Origin: Lotus japonicus
Taxonomy: Eukaryota; Streptophyta; Magnoliopsida; Fabales; Fabaceae
Assembly (NCBI RefSeq): GCF_012489685.1
Contig: NC_080043.1
Span: 56,938,289 to 57,002,288 of the forward strand
Length of the DNA stretch: 64,000 bases
Reading direction: 5' to 3'
Shown: piece after piece, positions 21,882-33,824 of the stretch
Position numbering within the stretch: position 1 is the stretch's first letter
Layout of the letters: every line of letters begins with the position of its first letter
The notes under the pieces: generated by a model
Databases searched by the model: none
Seen by the model: the letters and a program-made list of their open reading frames with translations, nothing else
What the model was told of the DNA's origin: nothing
Program-made: the position numbers and the translations under genes

Positions 21882-24730
21882 ATGGTGAGACAAACCAGAA
21901 GATCTGCTGCAGATGCACCTCAGTTTCCTCACATGGTAGTCGGTTTGGCAACGGGTCAAAGGGGCTCTGAGAACCCGGCACAAGAACAAGTTCAAGCTCA
22001 AGAGCAGATTGTTCCTATTGCAGAACGGGGCTGTGCCGTTCACTGTGTATTTCCTCCTGAGGAACTCCAAGTCCTGGCAGAATGAAGATTCAACCTCGAT
22101 AACTTGGCTGCAAATGGGTTTGATCTTCGTCCTGAAGTCCAAGCTCAAGGTTGGGGAAACTACTTCAATCGACTTCGAGGACCGGTGTATGAGAAATTGG
22201 TAAAGGAATTCTGGAAGCACGCAGACTGCGATGATACTCAAGTGGTCTCTCACATTCTTGGCAGGAAGATCATCATCACTGAGAAGTCATTCGTGAATCT
22301 GCTAGGTGCAGAAACTGCTTATGGGTATCGGTTCCAACTGACGGAATCGAAGCTGAAACCCAGCACCAAAGACATAGTCAATCAGGCCCTGTACACCACT
22401 TTCAAACCGGGCAAGACGAGTTACAAAGTGATGGATCTTCACCCCAAACTCAGAATCTGGCACAAGATCCTGCTCAACTGCATCAATCAGAGACCGAAGG
22501 GCAGTTCCCCAGATTACATCAACTTCAACCAGAAGGCGATGCTGTTCTTCATTCAAGACAAGGAGAAGATCTGCCTTCCCTACTTCCTGTTCTCCTACTT
22601 AAAGGAATGCATCCGGAAGTCTCGCACCACCGCCTCCATCAAGTCTGCAATCAAATATATCCCTTTTGGGAGGCTGCTTTCAGACTTTCTCATTGAAAGC
22701 AACTTGGTGCAAGATTTGATCAATGCTGGTTGCACAGAGGATTTGAGCACAATTGTCAGTGATGTCTTCACTGCAAACTCCTTGAAGAAGATGGGCTTAA
22801 TCCAGAAGAAGATTGCTCCTGCTCATGAAGACACATCTTCTGAGATCAGAGGAAGAAGAATGCCTCTGAATGACTACCCTCTGTGGACTCAAGCGGACAA
22901 TCCTGACGCCATCAGATGCTATGTTGAAGACCTCAGGGCTCAAGGTTTCGAAATTGACCTTGATGATTTCGTCAGCAGACTACCGCCAGCTCCAGAGTTT
23001 CCTTCTCCTCCCAAGAGGAAAGCTCAGAGGAAGATGGTTCTGGACGAATCCTCTGAAGAATCTGATGTCCCTCTGGTTAAGCAGACGAAGAGAAAGCCTG
23101 ATGATGATGATGGTGATGATAGTGAGGATGGTCCTCCAAAGAAGAAGCAGAAGAAGGTCAGAATTGTGGTGAAGCCTACTCGGGTGGAACCAGCTGCTGC
23201 AGCGGTCAGAAGGACTGAACCTCCTGCCAGAGTGACTCGATCATCAGCTCATTCAAGTAAGCCTGCACTTGCTTCTGATGATGATTTGAATTTATTTGAT
23301 GCACTTCCTATTTCTGCCTTGCTCCAACACTCCTCAAATCCCCTCACTCCTATTCCTGAATCCCAGCCAGCCGAACAAACCACCTCTCCACCACATTCCC
23401 CAAGATCCTCCTTCTTTCAACCTTCTCCTACTGAAGCACCCCTCTGGAATTTGCTTCAGAACCCAACCTCTAGGTCAGAAGATCCAACCTCTCTCCTTAC
23501 CATTCCATACGACCCATTATCTTCTGAACCATCGTCCAAGACCAACCTGAGCCCAACCAAACAGAACCACAACCCAGAACGTCTGATCACTCTGCTCCCA
23601 GAGCATCAGCACGTCCTGCTGCCAGAACCACGGATACAGACTCTTCAACAGCCTTTACACCTGTATCCTTCCCAATCAATGTTATTGACTCTCCTCCTTC
23701 CAATACCTCTGAATCAATTAGAAAATTCATGGAGGTTAGAAAAGAAAAGGTATCTGCCTTGGAAGAGTATTACCTTACCTGTCCAAGCCCTAGGAGATAT
23801 CCTGGCCCTAGACCTGAACGTCTAGTTGACCCAGATGAACCTATCTTGGCCAATCCTATCCAAGAGGCAGATCCCTTAGTTCAACAAGCTCACCCTGTCC
23901 CTGACCAACAAGAGCCCATTCAACCAGACCCTGAACCTGAACAATCAGTGTCTAACCAATCCTCGGTTAGATCACCTCACCCTCTGGTTGACACTTCAGA
24001 CCCTCACCTTGGAACCTCTGAACCCAATGCTCCCATGATTAACATTGGTTCTCCACAAGGTGCCTCTGAAGCCCATAGCAGCAATCACCCAGCCTCTCCT
24101 GAACCCAACCTCTCCATAATTCCCTATACTCACCTTCAACCCACATCTCTCTCTGAGTGCATCAATATCTTCTATCATGAAGCCTCTTTGAGGCTCTGCA
24201 ATGTGCACGGTCAGACTGATCTTAGTGAGAATGCTGAAAATGTGGCTGATGAGTGGAACAATCTGAGCACTTGGCTAGTGGCTCAAGTTCCAATTATGAT
24301 GCAGCACCTGCATGCAGAGGGCAGTCAGAGCATTGAGGCTGCAAAGCAAAGGCTTGCTAGGAGGGTGGCTCTTCACGAACTAGAACAGAGAAATAAGCTT
24401 CTTGCAGCTATTGAAGAAGCCAAGAGAAAGAAAGAACAAGCAGAAGACGCTGCACGTCAAGCAGCAGCTCAAGCTGAACAAGCCAGACTTGAGGCAGAGC
24501 GTCTTGAAGCAGAGGCTGAGGCAGAGCGACTTGCACCGGTTGTGTTTACTCCTGCTGCTTCTGCTTCCATTCCAGATCCTCAAGCTGCTCAGAATGTTCC
24601 TTTCAGTTCTTCTCAGCCAAGCTCTTCCAGACTCGACATCATGGAACAACGTCTTGACACTCATGAATCCATGCTGATTGAGATGAAGCAAATGATGATG
24701 GAACTTCTGAGACGCACTGACAAACCTTAG
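21882..24730 (+). pseudogene. Env-position gene of element C (premature stop and frameshift)
   Basis: ATG 21882 opens a frame (MVRQTRRSAAD) that ends at TGA 22083-22085 where D has TGG. The frame continues afterwards (next ATG 22104) through the globular plant-transposon-type domain to about 23540. A frameshift in 23520-23580 moves the remaining coding sequence to the frame ending at TAG 24728-24730. Layout: globular domain, acidic/basic region, Pro/Ser/Glu-rich region with SPRRYPGPRPERLVD, and a C-terminal Ala/Glu/Arg coiled coil. No signal peptide or membrane segment. The host element is very young, so these lesions are recent or were supplied in trans. Confidence 0.85.
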
Positions 24731-24937
24731 TTTTTAGGATCTCTTCTTTTTCTTCTTTTTCGTTAACTTTGTTTTCCTTTTGTTAAACTCTGTTTCTTTT
24801 TATTTACTTATTCTATTCTATTCGTTTGTGATTATATATGCATATCCTTATATATATTTGTGTCACATATGTTTGCAAAAATCTGTTTTATTCATAATCT
24901 TTTTGTGTTTACATCATACATCACTTCTCTAAAAAGT

Positions 24938-25330
24938 CTAGAATGGAGGATCTCTCCTCATTCTTCTACACTCCTGGCGCTGCTCTGACCTATCTTTCTC
25001 CAGACGCTCCAGTTCATGCTGGATGTTGCTGAGCCTGATCTTTAGCTCATCCCTCTCCAGAATCTCTTCTGAAGTCTTGAGTTTCTCTTCCAAACTCTCT
25101 TTCTCTTCCAGCAGCTTGAGTTCAAGCCGGCTAAGTTCTTGCACCTCCTCCACGAAGGCAAGAAATTCCTTCAGGTCTCTCTCCAACTCTGGACGCAGGT
25201 CCTCTTCCAGCAGTGTCCGTGTCAGCTCCGCGATGGTAGTTGCACCCTCTGGATGCCTGATGTTCAGGAACAAGTCCTCTTCAAAGGCCTTCTTCCTCAG
25301 CTCTTCTAGTGCTACGTTGTATGATGCCAT
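24938..25330 (-). CDS. Antisense accessory protein, element C (130 aa, coiled coil)
   Basis: Intact minus-strand frame: ATG at 25330-25328, stop at 24938. Starts MASYNVALEELRKKAFEED and ends RRMRRDPPF. A short N-terminal segment is followed by Glu/Lys/Leu/Arg heptad-like sequence predicted to be a long coiled coil. No signal peptide, membrane segment or known catalytic motif. It lies opposite the element's sense direction, between the env-position gene and the PPT. About 73% identical to the D copy by hand count, same length, no indels. Shares start, middle (FVEE) and end patterns with the antisense gene of gypsy element E. Function unknown. Confidence 0.75.
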   Translation of the reverse strand: MASYNVALEELRKKAFEEDLFLNIRHPEGATTIAELTRTLLEEDLRPELERDLKEFLAFVEEVQELSRLELKLLEEKESLEEKLKTSEEILERDELKIRLSNIQHELERLEKDRSEQRQECRRMRRDPPF

Positions 25331-25387
25331 ATTTTTTTTCTTACTGAAAATTATTCGAGGTGTGAAGCTTACCTTTCTCTGAAACGC

Positions 25388-25495
25388 TTTTTATAGGCTT
25401 CACTTTCTCTCTGAAAGTTAATGCTCTTACAGTTTCTCGAGGTTAAGTTCTTGGTAACTGACCCTTCTATTTACTCACTTGACCGGTGGTAAACG
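25388..25495 (-). promoter_or_regulatory. Putative promoter of the antisense gene, element C
   Basis: On the minus strand a TATA box (TATAAAAA, + strand 25388-25395) lies ~58 bp before the ATG. The 13-mer whose + strand reads CCGGTGGTAAACG (25483-25495) lies ~153-165 bp before it. CTTGGTAAC at 25450-25458 sits between. B, D and E have the 13-mer at nearly the same distance. Confidence 0.6.
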
Positions 25496-26123
25496 TTCAT
25501 CCCTTGCATTAACTCTTCTATTTATTTTCGCCTGACTCTGATTCTTACATCATTTTCATTTTCTTTAAACTTAGACCTTCTCTAAGGGGGAGTACCTTGT
25601 ACTTCAAGCTAAGTTTTTCACACCCCAAGCTTTTTGCTTATGACAAAAAGGGGGAGTACACCCAGTTTTTGATGTGTAAGATGTGTTAGTGTGATTTATT
25701 TTTCTTTTGGAGAATTTAAGAGTTCCACCTTCATGACCATAGATGTGTCACTGGGCAAATACAAGGAATACATTTCACTTCTTCTGAAGTGATTATAAGT
25801 TGACTCTGATACCCAAGACTCTGATACCTTGTCCATGACTCTGATCACTTATGCGCTCTGATTATTCGTTTTTCATCTATGTCATAAGTTTTTCACTCTG
25901 AACTCTTACATCATTTAGCTCAGAATCTAGACTTTACTAACGTTTTCATCAAGTATTAGATTCAGGGGGAGCTAAGCTCAGAATCAAGCAGTGACTTGAA
26001 TTCAGAATGAGCAAGAAAAACTATTCACATCAGGATAAGTATTATTCTATATCTCTAAACTCTGAGTGAATTCAGTTTAATGTTTAAGAATTGTTCATCA
26101 AAAATCTTAGTTTTGTCATCATC

Positions 26124-26137
26124 AAAAAGGGGGAGAT
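26124..26137 (+). promoter_or_regulatory. Polypurine tract of element C
   Basis: AAAAAGGGGGAGAT lies directly before the 3' LTR. A second ACAAAAAGGGGGAGTAC tract lies about 485 bp upstream (~25644). Confidence 0.92.
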
Positions 26138-27356
26138 TGTAAGATCAAGTTTTGATCTAGTAGTACAACTCTATGTTTTGATGATTACAAGTTAACCTTT
26201 TGATATGAACAATTGTGGTACTCTAACGTGTTTTTCTGAGTGTGCTATTTACAGGCTCTGACCTCAACTCAATCTCACACAAATCAGAAGCACTGTGTAT
26301 AAAGAGTGACCCAAGCAACGCTTTCGCATTCACCATGTTCAGTATGAACAGTGGAAAAGCTTCAGAAGTTCTGAAGCTATACAAACTCTGATGTGGACTC
26401 AGTCGCTAGAAGCTCTGAAGATCCAGAAGTTCTGATAACCAAGAAACACTGAAGGTTCAGATGTTCTGATGGTGTAGAAGACTCTGAAGATCCAGAAGCT
26501 GAATAGTGGAAACTCTGAAGTCCAGAAGCAAGAAACTCTGAAGGCCATGTTCTTCCCTCTGAGTTCAGAATCAGAAGATACAATGGTCAGAGGATCTGTG
26601 CTTTCCCTCTGACTCTGATCAACCGGCTTCACAAGTTCCTATATGAAGTATTCCCCTGATCAGAAGTCTCCTAGGTTAAAAGGTCAAGTCGCTATCCAAG
26701 TACAAAAGCAAGTGTACCTTCCTGACGACCTACCTAACGTTCTCAGCCACAGCAGAAGCTGGATTTTCCAGAACTGCCCTCCAACGGTAGCATTTCCCAT
26801 GCAACGCTCAACCCTAATCCTTGGAGTATATATAGAGGCTGAAGATTGAAAGAAGCGGCTAGAATACGAGAAGAAGCAATACACACGCGCAAGACATATT
26901 CAAAATATTCTAAGCTTTCTTTCATCCTGAATTTCATTGTGTTTACTATAAGCTTTTTAGAAGCAATTTCTTTGTAAACAAGAACTTCATATACAGTTGT
27001 ATAGTTTTCCTTTAGGAGATCAAGGTTGATCGGATCCTAGAGAAGACTAAGAGAGTGAATCTTAGTGTGAGCTAAGTCAGTGTATTGTTAGTCACTTGTA
27101 GGTTTCAAGTGCAGTTGTAACACATACCTGATTAGTGGATTGCCTTCATTCTAAGAAGGAAGAAATCACCTTAACGGGTGGACTGGAGTAGCTTGAGTGA
27201 TTTATCAAGTGAACCAGGATAAAATCCTTGTGTGCTTTTCTATCTCTTATCTTTAGCACTTAAGTTCTCGAAAGATTTGTCAAAATCTTTAAGGTGGAAG
27301 TTTTGTTCTGAAAACGTTATTCAAACCCCCCCTTTCTACCGTTTTTCATACCTTCA
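26138..27356 (+). repeat. 3' LTR of element C
   Basis: Starts TGTAAGATCAAG and ends CATACCTTCA. Compared by eye it equals the 5' LTR except for 5 bp missing from the C-rich tract. TATA box at 26827-26835. Confidence 0.95.
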
Positions 27357-27361
27357 ACTCT

Positions 27362-29247
27362 GAGAGATCAAAAGGTTTCAGATTTTATAATACTGATGTT
27401 AAAACAATTGAAGAATCTATTCATGTTAGATTTGACGATAAGCTTGACTCTAACCAGTCAAAGCTAGTTGAGAAATTTGCAGATTTAAGCCTAAGTGTTT
27501 CTAACAAAGGCAAAGCTCCAGAGGAAGCTGAGCCAGAGGAAGATGAACCAGAAGAAGCTGGTCCCTCTGATTCACAAACTCAGAAGAAGAGCAGAATCAC
27601 TGCAGCTCATCCTAAGGATTGATTCTGGGCAACAAAGACGAACCAGTCAGAACCAGATCAGCCTTCAGACCCTCTGAAGAGACTCTGCTTAGTCTGAAAG
27701 GATTGGTGTCCTTAATTGAACCAAAGTCAATTGATGAAGCTCTTCAGGACAAGGACTGGATTCTGGCTATGGAAGAGGAATTGAATAAATTTTCCAAAAA
27801 TGATGTTTGGAGCCTAGTGAAGAAGCCTCAAAGTGTCCATGTAATTGGAACAAAATGGGTGTTCAGAAACAAGTTGAATGAGAAAGGTGATGTAGTCAGA
27901 AACAAGGCAAGGCTAGTTGCTCAAGGCTACAGTCAGCAGGAAGGAATAGACTATACAGAAACATTTGCTCCAGTAGCAAGACTAGAAGCAATCAGACTGT
28001 TGATCTCCTTCTCAGTAAATCACAACATAATTCTACATCAGATGGATGTTAAGAGTGCTTTCCTAAATGGATACATATCAGAGGAAGTCTACGTTCATCA
28101 ACCCCCAGGTTTTGAGGATGAGAAGAACCCAGACCATGTTTTCAAGTTGAAGAAATCACTCTATGGTCTGAAGCAAGCTCCCAGAGCATGGTATGAGAGA
28201 CTCAGCTCATTCCTTCTGGAGAATGAGTTTGTAAGGGGTAAAGTAGATACAACTCTCTTTTGCAAAACTTACAAAGATGATATCTTAATTGTGCAAATTT
28301 ATGTTGATGATATTATATTTGGTTCTGCTAATCAATCTCTATGCAAAGAATTTTCTGAGATGATGCAGGCTAAATTTGAGATGAGTATGATGGGAGAACT
28401 CAAGTACTTTCTGGGAATACAAGTTGATCAAACACCAGAAGGAGCATATATCCATCAGAGCAAGTACACTAAAGAACTTCTGAAGAAGTTCAATATGCTG
28501 GAATCTACAGTTACCAAGACTCCAATGCATCCTACGTGCATTCTGGAGAAAGAAGATGCAAGTGGTAAAGTTTGTCAGAAGCTCTATCGTGGTATGATAG
28601 GATCACTTCTATACTTAACTGCATCTAGGCCATATATTTTGTTTAGTGTTCATTTATGTGCTCGTTTCCAATCAGATCCAAGGGAAACCCACTTAACTGC
28701 TGTTAAGAGGATCCTAAGGTATCTGAAAGGTACCACTAACCTTGGCTTGATGTATAAGAAAACATTAGAGTATAAGCTTTCAGGTTATTGTGATGCTGAT
28801 TATGCTGGAGATAGAACAGAGAGAAAAAGCACTTCTGGAAATTGTCAATTTCTGGGAAGCAACTTAGTCTCATGGGCAAGCAAGAGGCAATCAACCATTG
28901 CACTCTCTACTGCAGAGGCAGAATATATCTTAGCAGCAATATGCAGCACTCAGATGCTCTGGATGAAACATCAGCTGGAGGATTATCAAATCCTTGAGAG
29001 CAATATCCCAATCTATTGTGATAACACTGCTGCAATCTCATTGAGTAAGAATCCTATCTTACATTCAAGGGCAAAGCACATTGAGGTAAAGTATCATTTT
29101 ATTAGAGATTATGTACAGAAGGGCGTACTTCTTCTGAAGTTTGTTGATACTGACCATCAATGGGCAGATATCTTTACAAAGCCCTTAGCAGAGGATAGAT
29201 TTAATTTTATTCTGAAAAATCTGAATATGGACTTTTGTCCAGCATGA
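27362..29247 (+). pseudogene. Reverse transcriptase-RNase H region of element D
   Basis: Resumes D pol right after the ACTCT duplication. A 1-bp deletion near 27616, compared with C, breaks the frame. From 27619 the frame is open for 542 codons and contains the RT core with YVDD, the RNase H motifs CDADYAG, AEAEY and CDNTAA, and C-terminal DIFTKPL, ending at TGA 29245-29247. Because integrase and gag are broken or missing, the element is dead despite this open RT. Confidence 0.92.
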
Positions 29248-29492
29248 AGATGGATCAGAACCTCTGACTATGATACTTCTTTATCAGAAGATGTCTAGTC
29301 CAGAAGGTAACTCTATCAGAGTTTATTTACCCATTGGTGCTTACTCAGAAGCTGAGACAGTAAACGTGTGTCAGTATCTTTGATACATAGTTCCTTGTGC
29401 CTGTGCTGACAGTCTGTCGTAATGAGTGTTGATGTGCTTCTCTCCTGCGTGTGATATGTGTATTAACTGTTACTATCATGTCTTTAATTTTT

Positions 29493-29554
29493 AACCGTTG
29501 ATTTTAAATTGCTTTTTGATCAACAACGGTTATTTGTCAAAACCCACTATACAC
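29493..29554 (+). promoter_or_regulatory. Inverted repeat and TATA-like box before the env-position gene, element D
   Basis: AACCGTTGAT (29493-29502) faces AACGGTT (29525-29531), followed by CCCACTATACAC. A (CT)n leader runs to the ATG at 29686. Same layout as in A and C. Confidence 0.4.
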
Positions 29555-29685
29555 ACACGTTCTCCTAAACTTACGGTTTTACCTTCTCTCTCTTCAGTTT
29601 TTCAAAAACTTATCCCCACGATCTCTCTCTCTCTCTCTCTATTCATCCTTCTCCTTTCTACCCAAAACCTTCAACCGACTTCAAG

Positions 29686-32555
29686 ATGGTGAGACAAAAC
29701 AGAAACGAAGCTGCAGGTGCAACCAGGTTTCCTCATATGGTAGTAGGCCAAGCTACAGGTCAATTAGGTCCTGAAACTCCAAGTCAAGGTCAGGCTCAAG
29801 AGAAGATGATTCCAATTGCAGAACGGGGCTGTGCCGTTCACTGTGTTTTTTCTCCGGAAGAACTCCAAGTGCTAGTTGAATGGAGATTCGACCTGGATAA
29901 TATAGCTGCTAATGGGTATGATCTTCGTCCTGAAGTTCATGTTCAAGGATGGGAAGAGTACTTCAACAGACTTAGAGGTCCAATCTATGACAAATTGGTC
30001 AAGGAATTCTGGAAACATGCGGACTGCGATGACACACAAGTGGTCTCCTACATTGCCGAAAGAAGAATAATCATCACTGAGAAGTCCATTGTGAATCTTC
30101 TGGGTGCACACACTAGAAATGGGTATAGATTCCAACTGACGGAGTCAAAGGTGAAACCCAGAACCAAGGATGAAACCAACAAGGCTCTTTACACCACCTA
30201 CAAACCTGGCAAGAGTGACTACAAAGTGGTGGATCTTCATCCCAAGCTAAGAATCTGGCACAATATTCTGCTTCACTGCATCAACCAGAGGCCAAAGGGA
30301 AGCTCTCCTGATTACATCAACTTCTGCCAGAAGGCAATGCTGTTCTTCATTCAGGATCATAGGAAGATCTGCCTTCCTTTCTTCCTGTTCTCTTACCTGA
30401 AAGAATGCATCAGGAAGTCCAGAACCACTGCCTCGATCAAGTCTGCTATCAAGTACATCCCCTTTGGGAGACTGCTTTCAGATCTCTTCATTGAGAGCAA
30501 ATTCATAGAAGATCTGATCAAGGCAGGATGCACAGAGGATCTGTCAACAATTGTCAGTGATGTCTTCACATCCACATCCTTGAAGAAGATGGGATTGGTC
30601 AAGAAGAAGATTGCCCCTGCTCATGAAGATACTTCTGATGAAATAAGACAAAGAAGGGTGCCTCTGAATGATTACCCTCTGTGGTCCCAAGCAGATAACC
30701 CAGAGGCTATTTTGTGCTACATTGATGATCTGAAGCAACAAGGGTATGAGATTGATGTGGACGAGTTTTTCAGAAAACTGCCACCAGCTCCAGAGTTTGA
30801 CTCTCCTCCCAAGAGGAAAGTTCAGAGAAAAATAGTCTTGGAGGAATCTTCTGAAGAGTCTGATGTTCCTCTGAAGAAGAAGAATAAGGCTGACAAGCCT
30901 AAGAGGAAGCATGATGAAACCACCAAGCCTGATGATGATGATGATGGTGATAATGATGATGCTCCTTCTCCTCCAAAGAAGAAGAAGAAGCAAGTCAGAA
31001 TTGTGGAGAAGCCTACCCGTGTGGAACCTGCTGCTGCAGTCATCAGAATGGAGACTTCTGCCAGAGTGACTCGGTCTGCCGTGCGTTCATCAAGTAAGTC
31101 TGTTGTCACTGAATCTGATGATGATTTAAATTCACTTGATGCACTCCCCATCTCTACACTTCTTAACCGCACAGCCACCCAACTCACTCATATCCCAGAG
31201 TCTCAACCAGCTGCCCAAACCACATCTCCACCAAATTCACCAAGGTCTTCATTTTTCCAACCTTCCCAAGAAGAAGCACCTCTGTGGAATATGCTTCAGA
31301 CTCCACGTCCCTCTGAACCAACCTCACCCATTACCATTCAATACAACCCACTAACCTCTGAACCCATTATTCTTGAACAACCAGAACCTGAACCCAGAAC
31401 GTCTGATCACTCTGTCCCCAGAGCATCAAAACGTCCTGATCGTAGGACTGCTGATACAGATTCTTCCACTCCCTATACTTCTGTATCCTTTCCTACCAAC
31501 GTTGCTGACTCCTCACCTTCCAACAACTCTGAGTCACTTCGTAAATTTCACGAAGTTAGGAAAGAAAAAGTGTCTGCCATTCCAGTACTACCTCACAGTA
31601 CCAAGCCCTAGGAGATACCCTGGACCTAGACCAGAACGTCTAGTTGACCCAGATTATCCTATCCAGGCTGACCCCTTGCATGAAGCAGACCCTTTAGCCC
31701 AACAAGTCCAACCAGACCAAGTTCACCAAGAACCCGTTTAACCAGAACCAGAAAACTCTGTGTCTAACCACTCTTCGGTTAGATCACCACATCCTCAGGT
31801 TGAAACCTCTGAACCAAACCTTGGAACCTCTGAACCAAATGTCCAAACTTTTGATATTGGTTCTCCTCAAGGTGCCTCTGAGGCAAACAGCAGCAACCAC
31901 CCAACCTCTCCTGAAACCAATCTCTCCATTGTTCCCTACACATACCTCAGGCCAACCTCTCTCTCTCTCTGAGTGCATCAGTGTTTTTAATCATGAAGCT
32001 TCACTGATGATTCGCAATGTGCAAGGTCACACTGACCTGAGTGAGAACTCTGACTCTGTTACTGAAGAATGGAATCGTCTAAGTACTTGGTTAGTTGCTC
32101 AGGTTCCTGTTATGATGAGTCATCTCACTGCAGAAAGGGATCAGAGGATTGAGACTGTCAGGCAGCAGTTTAACAGAAGAGTGGCTCTGCATGAACAACA
32201 GCAAAGAACCAAGTTACTTGAAGTTGTTGAAGAGGCCAGAAGAAAGAAAGAGCAAGCAAACGAAGCTGCACGTCAAGAGGCTGCACAAGCTGAAAATGCA
32301 AGATTAGAAGCTGAGAGACTAGAAGCTGAAGCTGAAGCTCTTAGATGTCAAGCTCTTGCACCAGTGGTCTTCACTCCTGCTGCTTCTGATTCCACTCAAG
32401 CTCCTCCCTCTGCTCAGAATGTTCCATCTACCTCTACACAGCCAAGTTCTTCCAGACTTGACATCATGGAACAACGTCTCAATTCTCATGAGACTCTGCT
32501 GGTGGAAATGAAGCAAGTTCTTCAAGAACTCCTGCGTCGCTCTGACAAGCCTTAG
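29686..32555 (+). pseudogene. Env-position gene of element D (several frameshifts)
   Basis: ATG 29686 opens 641 codons with a complete globular domain, a Lys/Asp-rich stretch and a Pro/Ser-rich region. A frameshift near 31590 then leads to an early stop at 31609-31611. The following frame ends at TAA near 31739 where B has a Gln codon. An expanded CT repeat at 31961-31972 shifts the frame again, and the last frame runs to TAG 32553-32555 with the Ala/Glu/Arg coiled coil. Relatives are in A, B and C. Confidence 0.88.
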
Positions 32556-32734
32556 TTTTAGGATTTCTTTCGTTTTTCTTAAAAAAAATTATTTTTATTT
32601 TAATTTACTTTATTTGCTATGTTTTGCTTACTCGTAGTTTATCATTGCATATATATATATGACATTGTGTTTGCAAAATTTTCTTTATTCATGGTAATTC
32701 ATGTTTATTACATCATACAATTTATTCCCTACAT

Positions 32735-33127
32735 CTAGAATGGAGGATCCTTCCTCATTCTTCTGCACTCCCGGCGTTGCTCTGCTCTTTCCTTCTCCAG
32801 CCGCTCAAGCGCATGCTCTATATTGCCAAGCTTGATGCTAAGCTCAGTTTTCTCCAGACTATCATCTATAGTCTTGATTCTTCTTTCCACTGACTCCTTC
32901 TCTTCCAGGAAATTCAGTTCCAGCTGGCTGAGCTCCTGAATTTCCTCCACGAAGCCAAGGAATTCTTTCAGATCTTTCTCCAGCTCTGGACCAAGATCTT
33001 CTTCAAGCACTGTCTTCGTCAGCTCGTGTATCGTTCGTGTACCATCAGGGTGCCGGATGTTAAGGAACATGTCTTCCTCGAAGGCTTTCCTTCTGAGCTC
33101 TTCCAGTGCAACCATGTATGAAGCCAT
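32735..33127 (-). CDS. Antisense accessory protein, element D (130 aa, coiled coil)
   Basis: Intact minus-strand frame from ATG 33127-33125 to the stop at 32735. Starts MASYMVALEELRRKAFEED and ends RRMRKDPPF. About 35 of 130 residues differ from C with no indel, although the neighbouring env-position and pol genes of D are broken. Mostly coiled coil by composition. Promoter signals: TATA-like TTTATATA (+ strand 33179-33186), CTTGGTAAC (33241-33249) and CCGGTGGTAAACG (33274-33286). Function unknown. Confidence 0.75.
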   Translation of the reverse strand: MASYMVALEELRRKAFEEDMFLNIRHPDGTRTIHELTKTVLEEDLGPELEKDLKEFLGFVEEIQELSQLELNFLEEKESVERRIKTIDDSLEKTELSIKLGNIEHALERLEKERAEQRRECRRMRKDPPF

Positions 33128-33178
33128 TTCTTTTTATGGTATTGATCGAGTTGTGAAGCTTACTCTCTTCTAAATCGC

Positions 33179-33286
33179 TTTATATAAACTTCATTCTCTC
33201 CTTGGAAGTTATTGCTCCTACAGTTTCTCGAGGTTAAGTCCTTGGTAACTGAAACTTCTCTTTACTCCCGTGGCCGGTGGTAAACG
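33179..33286 (-). promoter_or_regulatory. Putative promoter of the antisense gene, element D
   Basis: A TATA-like box about 52 bp and the CCGGTGGTAAACG 13-mer 147-159 bp before the start codon, on the minus strand. Spacing matches C, B and E. Confidence 0.6.
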
Positions 33287-33810
33287 TTCCTCTCTTGCAT
33301 TAACTCCCTTCTTTAATTCGCTTAACTCTCATTCCTGCATTGTTTATTTCTCCATCTTTTCACTCAGACCTTCTCTAAGGGGGAGTATGTTAGTGTGATT
33401 TATTTTTATTTTGGATAATTTAAGAGTTCCACCTTTATGACCATAGATGTGTCACTGGGCAAATACAAGGAATACATTTCACTTCTTCTGAAGTGATTTC
33501 ATTTGACTCTGATATCTTCATTGTTGATTCTGAATACTTATGCGCTCTGATTATCTTATTTCATCAATGTCATGCGCCTTCACTCTGAACTCTTACATTA
33601 TTTAGTTCAGAATCTAGACATCTCTAACGTTTTCATTAAGTCTTAGATTCAGGGGGAGCTATGCTCAGAATCAAGCTGTGACTTGGATTCAGAATGAGCA
33701 AAATAAACTATTCACATCAGGATAAGTCTTATTCTATCTCTCTAAACTCTGAGTGACTTCAGTTTATTGTTTAAGTATTGTTCATCAAAATACTTGGTTT
33801 TGTCATCATC

Positions 33811-33824
33811 AAAAAGGGGGAGAT
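33811..33824 (+). promoter_or_regulatory. Polypurine tract of element D
   Basis: AAAAAGGGGGAGAT directly before the 3' LTR, identical to A and C. Confidence 0.92.

Larger units (their letters stand above)
15242..27356 (+). mobile_element. Element C: complete, very recent Sirevirus (Ty1/copia)
   Basis: 12,115 bp flanked by 5-bp target duplications ACTCT (15237-15241 and 27357-27361). LTRs of 1224 and 1219 bp match by eye except for a 5-bp indel in the C-rich tract near the 3' end. Order: LTR, PBS, gag, pol, env-position gene, antisense accessory gene, PPT, LTR. It sits inside the integrase region of D; removing C with one ACTCT restores D's reading frame. Gag and pol are open; the env-position gene is not. 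Confidence 0.96.
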
